Assembly: GCA_030267965.1 (NCBI GenBank)
Contig: BRYA01001193.1
Span: 1 to 29,521, forward strand
Reading direction: 5' to 3'
DNA from: Triparma columacea
Lineage: Eukaryota; Sar; Bolidophyceae; Parmales; Triparmaceae
DNA length: 29,521 nucleotides
In this document: positions 22,907 through 29,521 of the stretch, one piece after another
Layout: every line of letters begins with the position of its first letter
Numbering within the stretch: position 1 is the first letter of the stretch
The notes under the pieces: model-generated
Databases searched by the model: none
What the model was told of the DNA's origin: nothing
The model's input: the letters and a program-made list of their open reading frames with translations, nothing else
Position numbers and translations under genes: made by a program

Positions 22907-24862
22907 ATGCGCCTCTACAGGTTCGTTGGGCTTTTGCTTTACGTTTGTCTTGCAACTGCCAACCAAGATGTTGGAAGAGGATTCAGCGCTGCGGAGGAGG
23001 GGAGGAAGTTGGCAGTTACGCTTAGCGGGAGCAACACTGGACAGTGCGCAGTCGACGGGAACTGTTTCAGCTCGTTGAACTATGGGAATAATGAGGAGTG
23101 CACATTCACCATGGGTGAGGGTGGGGTGTTGGATGTAGTCTCATTCGATGTGGAGCCTGAAGACGATAATTATTATTACGACGCGATTACTGTAGGTGGC
23201 GTTCCATACTATGGTACCGCTGGACCTGAAGGTATCTCTGTTTCTGCTGGAGACGAAATCACATGGTCTTCAGATAGTGAAATAACAGAAGCAGGGTTTG
23301 AGATTTGCGTCACCTCGACGTCTCAGACCACTCCGTCTCCGACCCCTCTGCCTTTGCCCCCTCCGTCGCCGACCCCTCCGCCTTTGCCCCCTCCGTCGCC
23401 GACCCCTAACACACCGTCCGACGACGATGAAGTAGCGGACGCTGTGAAAGGAAAAATACTTGAAAAAGTTGCCATTTTTGCAGGAGGTGCTGTTCTTATC
23501 TCTGCTTATTGGGCCTCAAGAAGGAAGAAAATTATAACGTCGAACGAGTGCGACACGACCTGGTTTGGAGAAGTCGGTCCAGGACTTGTGGCATGGACCA
23601 CCCTGAATGCGAACACGGCAGAAGTTTTAGAAGATGTGAAGCGCAAGTATGATCACGAGGTTTTCCATGAGCCCATACCTACGAGGAAGATTGACATGGC
23701 TTCGAAGGCAATGAAAGCAGGCCTCGCAAAATTCAGGGCCATAGAGTGCATAGCCAACGTCCTTTTGACCATCACCTGCGCCAAGTGCGTCTTGAGCTGC
23801 ATTAGATGTGTCAGTTGCAAGAAGCAGAAGTTGGTGGACTGCCTCAGCTTCGTCAGCCCCATCCAAAGCCTTATCATTGAAAACTTCAAGGACTTCAACA
23901 ACCAGGCCCTCTCCATTCTACGCACGTTGGTCCGAGAGCACAACATGACATCAGAGGCTCAATTCAAGGATGGGATGTGTCGATACATTAACCAGGAAGT
24001 GAACATTGCAATGGTTCTCCTGGACAACGCTCTTGATTGGAGGAATCTGTCGCTCTCCCCAATGTTTGTCAGAGACGTTCCGGGAAAGACGGGCAAGGCC
24101 GCCCGAAGTGCCCGAATGGAGATGTATCTTCGCGTTCGCACTGTTGCGCCGCCTGAAATATGGGGCGAGTTCCGCGCTGAGATTGCGCTGAACCTCAAGC
24201 GCACCCTATACAAGGCCTGTATCACCCACTTTGAACAGAGGGATGCCTGGGCGGCCGAGGAAGAAGCCGCGAGGAAGTCGGAGAGCTGGAAGAAGTTCAC
24301 GAAGAGTATGGAAAAGCTAACCAAAGCCACAACGATGATTGTCCAGGCCGCGAACGGAGACTTTGACGTGAGTGATCTCTTGGATTTCGACGGGATGCTG
24401 GACGCAGCGGTCGAAGGCATCCAGGATAACATGGAGGAGCGCCTCGATAGCCTGTCTAGCTTGTCGATTGGCTCGGTTTCCATCGACATCAACGCGGACT
24501 TGGGCGACGTCGACCTCGAGAAGGGTGTGGATGACGCCATCGAGATGGGCAAGGTCAAGGCCAAAGAGAAGGTTCTCGGAAAGTTGGGGCTTAAAGACGC
24601 AGGAGAAGGGGGAGAAGGGGAAGAGGAGGAGGAAGAAGAAGAGGAGGAGGAGGAAGAGGAGGAGGACCCGTCGGCCCTCAAAGTGGGCGACAACGTCAGA
24701 ATCCTCGACAAACGTGGTGTGCCATCTACTGAGATGTTCGTCCTCCAGAGCTACGACAAGGAGAAGGAGGTGTGGATCTGTGTCAGTGACAACGGGTTCA
24801 ACATGGCGAAGGAGGAACAAGTGAGGAAGATCAGGATGGTTCAGAGGAACCCCATGGTCTAA
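22907..24862 (+). CDS. receptor-like type I membrane protein with CUB-like ectodomain
   Basis: ATG 22907 gives 651 aa starting with a clean signal peptide (MRLYRFVGLLLYVCLATANQ). Upstream in-frame starts would bury it. The ectodomain resembles a CUB beta-sandwich: a Cys pair (GQCAVDGNCFSS), EECTFTMGEGGVLDVVSFDV, acidic EPEDDNYYYDAITVGG, and a final EAGFEICVTSTS. A Pro/Thr/Ser hinge with two PLPPPSPTP units follows. One transmembrane helix is KVAIFAGGAVLISAYWA then RRKK (about residues 184-205). The roughly 445-residue cytoplasmic part has a Cys-rich stretch (ITCAKCVLSCIRCVSCKKQK), helical segments, a glutamate run of about 16, and a C-terminal beta-rich module (ALKVGDNVRILDKRG onward) like an SH3/KOW-type fold. 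No kinase motif. The function is unknown, and a surface sensor or adhesion role is inferred. Confidence 0.85.
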   Translation: MRLYRFVGLLLYVCLATANQDVGRGFSAAEEGRKLAVTLSGSNTGQCAVDGNCFSSLNYGNNEECTFTMGEGGVLDVVSFDVEPEDDNYYYDAITVGGVPYYGTAGPEGISVSAGDEITWSSDSEITEAGFEICVTSTSQTTPSPTPLPLPPPSPTPPPLPPPSPTPNTPSDDDEVADAVKGKILEKVAIFAGGAVLISAYWASRRKKIITSNECDTTWFGEVGPGLVAWTTLNANTAEVLEDVKRKYDHEVFHEPIPTRKIDMASKAMKAGLAKFRAIECIANVLLTITCAKCVLSCIRCVSCKKQKLVDCLSFVSPIQSLIIENFKDFNNQALSILRTLVREHNMTSEAQFKDGMCRYINQEVNIAMVLLDNALDWRNLSLSPMFVRDVPGKTGKAARSARMEMYLRVRTVAPPEIWGEFRAEIALNLKRTLYKACITHFEQRDAWAAEEEAARKSESWKKFTKSMEKLTKATTMIVQAANGDFDVSDLLDFDGMLDAAVEGIQDNMEERLDSLSSLSIGSVSIDINADLGDVDLEKGVDDAIEMGKVKAKEKVLGKLGLKDAGEGGEGEEEEEEEEEEEEEEEDPSALKVGDNVRILDKRGVPSTEMFVLQSYDKEKEVWICVSDNGFNMAKEEQVRKIRMVQRNPMV

Positions 24863-25543
24863 GGGGTGGCAAGCAAGGGGGAAATGGGGGGAAACGGGTG
24901 GAACGACAGGGTAGAAGTAATAAGGAGAAATACAAGCATTTTCTAAACAACAGCTCAAGTTGTTGCCTTCTTAAAATTCCAACATTTCTGTTCCTGAAAG
25001 TGTCGTCTCCCCTGGCCAATCCGAAGCTCATTTTCGGAAGTGAGTCAAAATTTCTACACTTTCACTCTGCATTTCATTAAATCTCCTTATCGTTGATATA
25101 TATATTGTTTGTTTGATCTATTTTGTGTCTATAACACCATTTAATATTGTTATATACGATATTTAGGCTATATAGCGTCATAATTGAGGTAAAAACAGGA
25201 TATTCATTGGACCCTCCTCGAAGAATTTGCTCCAACACCAACTTTCTTCATCCATTTCACGTCTAAATTCATTTTAAATACCACAATCTCATCTAAACTA
25301 CATACGTTGACACACAAGTACACACACCTTCCTAAAATATAGTGTAGTTATCCACAAATTGACTTCAATTCAGGAAAGCAGCGAGAAAGACTAAAGAGAA
25401 GACCCACTTTACTCTCCATTTACTCTCCTTTACTCTCCTTTTAGTCTCTCTTTAGGTCCATATACTTTCGTTTAGGTGCAGGTAAGGAAGGAAGGAAGGA
25501 TGGAGTGGTGTTGTGAAGTTGTTTGAGATGTTGAATGTTGTTT

Positions 25544-25668
25544 GTTCCGCTGATGTAAATAGCCCACAACTCGACGTAAGCTATGATATGCGACGTGCAT
25601 TTCGGAGACATGCGCAATGATTAAACGCCAGTTATGTAAACGGCTGCCAAACGACCATACTGAGGAAC
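25544..25668 (+). ncRNA. C/D-box-like structured RNA, copy A (candidate)
   Basis: A 125-nt element bounded by a terminal stem GTTCC / GGAAC. On this copy the pairing extends outward to 13 bp (25536-25548 with 25664-25676). TGATGT (box C-like) lies at 25551-25556, 2 nt inside the left stem. CTGA (box D) lies at 25660-25663, directly before the right stem. An internal hairpin pairs 25590-25597 (with A25593 bulged) with 25609-25615. TGATAT and TGATTA are possible C' variants. It sits 62 nt after a GTAAGG donor and 72 nt before a CACAG acceptor, a position typical of intronic C/D snoRNAs. It is conserved with copy B. A transposon-derived element with terminal inverted repeats is the main alternative. 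Confidence 0.45.
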
Positions 25669-25844
25669 AAACAACAACAAAAACAACAACAACAACAAGA
25701 AGAAGTGTGGCAAGGAGGATGACAGCGACACATTACACAGCCCTAACACAATACACTTTCGCCCTTCTCAACGGTTGGCACTATGGAACGTAGGTAAGAT
25801 GAGAACAGGGAAAGGAGAGGGAGAGGTCTTGTTTTGTTGTGGAC

Positions 25845-25975
25845 GTTCCGCTGATGTAAATACCACAAGTTAGGGTTATCTGCCTTTATGATATGCGACG
25901 TGCATTTCGGAGACACGCGCTATGATTTAACGCCAGCAATTGCTAAACGGCTGCCAAACGACCATACTGAGGAAC
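25845..25975 (+). ncRNA. C/D-box-like structured RNA, copy B (candidate)
   Basis: A 131-nt relative of copy A. Identity is concentrated in three blocks: 18 nt at the 5' end (stem plus box C-like TGATGT at 25852-25857), 29 nt around the internal hairpin, and 36 nt at the 3' end containing box D CTGA at 25967-25970 and the stem. Between them the sequence has diverged and has indels. The internal stem (25895-25902 with 25914-25920) keeps pairing: a C here is T in copy A, changing a G-C to a G-U pair. The extended 13-bp terminal pairing of copy A is not kept here beyond GTTCC / GGAAC. It starts 51 nt after a GTAAGA donor. Confidence 0.45.
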
Positions 25976-26159
25976 AAACACATGACAACAACAAGCTGTA
26001 GTAGGTTAACACTGTACCTTCCTGTCCAAGAGTCACCTTACACCCATTCGCACGCGATATCCGCTATCCCCCCTCTCCTCCCACACACACACATTCGACG
26101 ATGCAGGTAAGGAAGGAGGTCCCTGTACTTTCATTTAGGACCACCCAAACATACCTCAG

Positions 26160-26265
26160 GGTTCCTTCAGGCAACATTTAGGCAAGTTTAGGCACATTTA
26201 GGCACACTACGACACATCACGACACATCACGACCCACTACGACACACATACCGCCCCATTTAGGC
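26160..26265. repeat. degenerate short tandem repeats
   Basis: About four spaced copies of a CATTTAGGCA-like word are followed by about four CACGACACAT / CTACGACACA words. They lie just upstream of the IQM-like gene and may be part of its promoter or simple-sequence drift. Confidence 0.6.
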
Positions 26266-26320
26266 CCAGATAGAAACAGCAAAAGGTTCAATCCACCAAC
26301 AACCCCAACCCACTAATAAA

Positions 26321-28528
26321 ATGTCGAACGACACCCCCCCACGCAACAACATGGAGATGAGGGATATCGACGCCTCCATATTAGAGGTCGGTATAAACAT
26401 GAGTCCCCCCCGAGTACGGGGTGGGAAGAGGAGGGCAATGAGAAGGGCAACTCAAATTCTACCCAAGCAGGATAGGGGGAATGGGGAGAGTAAGGAAACT
26501 AAGGAAGGGGGAGAGGGGGATAGTAGGGGAAGGGGAGGGAAGGATAAGGATAGGGGGGGGGAGGGGTGGGATGATGTTATTGTTAGACCAACGGTACTTG
26601 AGCATAAATGCAGCTTGGCGGGGGACGAAATTGAGGACATTGTAGAAGGGGGGGGAGGGGAAACTAGACCAGACAGTCAGGAGGAGTTTGGGATGCTTCT
26701 TACTAGGTCTAAATCCTTCATCGACAGGGAGCTCGCTGAGGCTGCGCAGTTCGCTGAAGCTGTGGGGGAGGAAGTACCGACGAGGATGGAGGAGGTTAGG
26801 AGGGTTATCGAGAGCGACGATGAGAGGGATAGTGATGGGGATAGCGAAGACGAAGAGGAAGAGGAGGAACAGAGGGGGGAAGAGGGAAGGAGGATGGAAG
26901 AGGAATTCAAGAAGGAGGTGGAGGAGGGGGGAAACAACGAGGATGTATTCGAGATTGAATTCAACGCGGAAGACACCTTCGGAGGACAAAAGGCAGAGGA
27001 AGACAGAGAGGGTGGGCAGGGGTTGGAGTTCTCCTTCAACATGAGCATGGACGAAGATTTAGAACAGGACACCGGAGTCCGCGACTCCGTAGACACACTG
27101 AAGGGCATGGGACTACCCCCTTTACCCCCCTCCTCACAAACCTTCACCCCCTCGGCGTCGAACCCAAGCCCCCTGATTAAGGTACCGGCGGAGAGCGGGT
27201 ACATTTATAAGGGCCTAAAGTTCAACCCCCCCCAGGTAGTAAAGAGGGGGCTCAGCAGGGGTAACACTAGCCAACTACACAGGAAGGCGTGGCTGGAGGT
27301 CAGCGACAAACACCACAGGTACGGGAAGAACTTGCGGATCTACTACAGGGAGTGGGAGAGGTTAGGACACCCGTTTGGTATGTTCTTCGAATGGCTGGAC
27401 AGTAAGGGGACGGCGGAAGGACAGGAGTTACCGGAACTTGAGGAATGCAATAGAGCGAAATTGGACGCGGATACGGTGGAGTATATACTTGACCCTGGTA
27501 GACAGAGAGACTTCGGGATTACCATCGAGGTCGGAGGAGGCAGCGGAGGCGGGGGGGGAGGGGGGGAAATATTGGCAAACAGGAAGGAACAGGAGAGAGA
27601 GGAAAGGAACAAATTTGAAAGTAGAGGGATCATCAGCTGCTCACCGCCGGTATCAAGGTGAGGACGGAGTGAAGGGAAGGGGGGGGGCGGAAGATGGAAA
27701 AAGGCAAAGTCGCAAGGGGGGCACTAACTTTACACTCCACCCACTAACTTTACACTCCACACTCCACTTTACACTCCACCCTCCACTTTACACACCCCCT
27801 TTCCCACCCCTCCCAGTCACTTCCAGGCGCAGAGGGATATGATGGCACACGCGCGTCTTCTCCCCTCTGGTGGCGAGGAGGGTCGTTTCGGTGACGGTTC
27901 CAAGGGCGACAACAATGCAATATTCCTCGACTCCTCGGGATCGGTCGTAAACACCGGGCCGGAGGGTTGGATCTTCGTGCTTCGGGACGGGGGAATGTAC
28001 GCGGCCCCCAAGGTCACGCAGAGGAAGGACGAGGTCAAGAAGAGGTTCCACCACAGCAGCTTCTTCGGGGGAAAGGCTGTAGAAGCGGCAGGGATCATCA
28101 TCACCAACCACGAGGGAAGGCTCCTCAGGCTGTACCCTCACTCCGGGCACTACAGGCCGGGGGAGGCGCACCTGCAGAGGACGCTGTTGTTCCTGAAGAA
28201 GAGGGGGCTGAAGCTTCGGAGGTTCGACGTCGACTTGCAGCAGATCTTTCACGTAGCTCGGAAGGAGGTCCCCAACGCCAGCGGGGTCTCGTTCGGGGCG
28301 GCCGGGGGCAACGGCGGTCGCAAGAAGGACGGGGGCCCCAAAAAGGCGAAGAAGACGGACTCCCTCCACCTCCGCACGGCAGCGTACGTTGCCAGCTTCC
28401 TGGCACACAAGGCACTCTTCATAGGGGAGGGCATATTCAGCCAGATACACAAGATCAGGACAACGGGGGCGAGGAACGTTAAGGACGCGCTCATCAGGAT
28501 CGACGCTGATTTACCGGAGGAGCTGTGA
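26321..28528 (+). CDS. IQM-like (plant IQ-motif protein family) protein
   Basis: Exons 26321-27657 and 27817-28528 (682 aa, phase 2, GTGAGG donor, CCCTCCCAG acceptor, two CACTAAC branch-like words in the intron). The N-terminal 280 residues are charged, low-complexity, with long acidic runs. The conserved core matches plant IQM proteins in order: HRKAWLEVSDKHHRYGKNLR, IYYREWERLGHPFGMFFEWL, LPELEECNRAKLDADTVEYI, GWIFVLRDGGMYAAPK, FHHSSFFGGKAVEAAGIIIT, and LYPHSGHYRPGEAHLQRTLL then FLKKRG. In plants IQM proteins bind calmodulin through an IQ motif and act in stress and stomatal signalling. I see no clear IQ motif here, only a basic patch GGKRRAMRRATQILPK near residue 35, so calmodulin binding is uncertain. 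The C-tail adds a helical extension (LHLRTAAYVASFLAHKALFI). Confidence 0.88.
27658..27816 (+). other. intron of IQM-like gene with internal tandem repeat
   Basis: A 159-nt phase-2 intron. The 3' half consists of repeated ACTTTACACTCCAC-like words, two of them preceded by CACTAACT, giving two candidate branch points. It ends in a C-rich tract and CAG. The 5' half is purine-rich. Confidence 0.8.
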
Positions 28529-29521
28529 AAATAGGTATGAAGGAAGGGAGGGAAGGAGGGCGGAGAAATACAATAGCGAATGAACGTTTAAGATCAAAAT
28601 GTATTAATTTTATACACGGAACCTTATTTTGGCTACCGCGAAGGGAGGAGGGCGAACCGAGATACGGTGTAGGTTTGTTTGTGGTGCTGTTGTCTCTTTT
28701 GCCTTAACAAAAATATAATAGGTTGGACACACCAACAAGGTTATATATCGATCTTTCAAAGTAATATCGGCCCCGAGAATTCCTTTATCTGCCTACTTAC
28801 TTGGTTTATATCGTATTTTATCTCGATTCAACCTGATTTCAATCCAATAGGGGCGGTGCTGCTCGAGCAAGACAGGGTAGTTTTGATCAAAGAGTAAGAA
28901 TACTGTTGAGAAGAGAAGGAGGTAAGTTTAACAGGACGTTCGGAGAGTGGATGGGACATGACATATATCGCAAAGATGGTTGAATGAAGCCAAGGGGTTG
29001 GCAGGAAACGAAAGCCCCCTAAAAAAGATGGCCACCCCACGAGGGGTGACTGACTCAGCAGGAGCTTCAAATTGATGCAATTGATTATTGATTACTGAAA
29101 AACACCGAAGTTTTATACTTGTTTGACTAGTCGACTATCGTTACCGCCTCCATCAACCAAAGTATCGGGAATAGTTACTGCTATTACCCCAGGGCCGTAC
29201 CCAAAGCTCTCAGACCATTTGAGACACGTCCAAGCCATTCGCAACAGCCAGGATAGTATTCTGCAATTATTATTATTCAAATTAAATTGCTGCCGTTCGT
29301 CAACGTATGAGATAAATAAACAAAATTAACTAACCCCGCACTGCTCATCTCCCTCCGCAGTCCCGTCGGAGCCCCCCCATTGCCCCCTTTTGCCGAGAAT
29401 GGCCGAGCAACCCTAAGTAAAATCCAAGATTTTTTCTCTATCAGTGACAATGTCCCTGATAGGATCAAATTTTTTGGCCCTATCAGGGACAGTCCCTGAT
29501 ATAGTCAAATTTCACATTTGC
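28529..29521. other. 3' flank and intergenic region, no gene seen
   Basis: After the IQM-like stop the sequence becomes AT-rich. Only short unsupported frames occur. A small GC hairpin (CACCCC / GGGGTG) lies at about 29033-29048. The right end carries two palindromic repeats described separately. Nothing indicates an exon before the window ends. Confidence 0.5.
29436..29521. repeat. tandem palindromic repeats, edge of a repeat array or element
   Basis: Two related units of about 43 bp. Unit 1 has a 25-nt palindrome at 29438-29462 (12-bp arms, one mismatch, one central base). Unit 2 has a perfect palindrome at 29481-29501, TATCAGGGAC-A-GTCCCTGATA. Each is followed by a TCAAATTT tract. The array may continue beyond the window. 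Confidence 0.85.

Larger units (their letters stand above)
24863..26320. other. gene-poor 1.46-kb region holding two structured RNA candidates
   Basis: No protein-coding exon could be supported. 24863-25350 is AT-rich and unremarkable. 25380-26110 holds pyrimidine-rich tracts, three YAG|GTAAG composite splice-like sites (donors at 25482, 25794 and 26107, spaced 312 and 313 nt) and two related structured elements. 26160-26265 is a degenerate short repeat. The whole may be a non-coding host transcript. Confidence 0.55.

Noticed and set aside
24600..24670. GAGGAA-rich tract as a non-coding microsatellite
   Set aside because: It lies in frame inside the CUB-like gene and encodes a glutamate run with intact reading frame on both sides.
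25536..25676. Simple MITE with 13-bp terminal inverted repeats
   Set aside because: Not excluded, but not preferred: copy B keeps only the 5 bp next to the C and D boxes, internal blocks are selectively conserved, and no clear target-site duplication is visible.
28679..28897. 72-residue plus-strand frame after the IQM-like gene
   Set aside because: AT-rich, no recognisable domain, no splice context and no homology visible by eye.

Overview
The window is nuclear DNA of a photosynthetic eukaryote, most likely a heterokont (stramenopile) alga. A bolidophyte/parmalean such as Triparma is my best guess, but that is inference. The evidence is: spliceosomal introns of about 75-255 bp with GTGAG or GTAAG donors and frequent CTAAC branch-point-like sequences; a nuclear-encoded plastid sigma factor whose presequence has an A|F signal-peptide cleavage site, as in heterokont bipartite plastid targeting; a lumenal protein with a three-part presequence; and kinetochore-like, tubulin, scramblase and Mpv17-type eukaryotic genes. 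Runs of G/C are common and one 89-N assembly gap is present (13514-13602).

Layout. 1-589: 5' end of beta-tubulin (minus strand, three exons seen). 837-6055: a very large five-exon gene for a protein with weak EF-hand-like motifs and C-terminal TPR-like helices. 6219-7094 (minus): a three-exon gene resembling the kinetochore subunit Nnf1/PMF1. 7357-9374: four-exon plastid sigma-70 factor. 9496-10947 (minus): DNA 3'-phosphatase of the PNKP phosphatase class with an SH3-like domain. 11101-12582 (minus): BspA-type leucine-rich-repeat protein with 14 near-identical 23-residue units. 12919-14371: two convergent membrane-protein genes meeting at the assembly gap. 14537-15267: thylakoid-lumen protein. 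15413-20228 (minus): two tandem paralogues of a polytopic membrane protein with XKR-like features, followed by a divergently transcribed phospholipid scramblase gene (20481-21404). 21534-22310 (minus): Mpv17/PMP22 family. 22907-24862: a receptor-like membrane protein with a CUB-like ectodomain. 24863-26320: gene-poor stretch holding two copies of a structured, C/D-box-like RNA in intron-like units of 312-313 nt. 26321-28528: an IQM-like protein. 28529-29521: no gene seen, with palindromic repeats at the right edge.

The genes are compact, alternate in strand, and do not form a pathway. Two proteins serve the plastid (transcription initiation; thylakoid lumen). Several are membrane proteins. 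The XKR-like pair beside the scramblase gene is the only neighbourhood that hints at a shared theme (lipid scrambling), and that is speculative. The most interesting signals are the paired structured RNAs at 25544-25668 and 25845-25975, a perfect hairpin insertion inside one XKR-like paralogue (15913-15963), and a short motif that recurs in several introns in both orientations.
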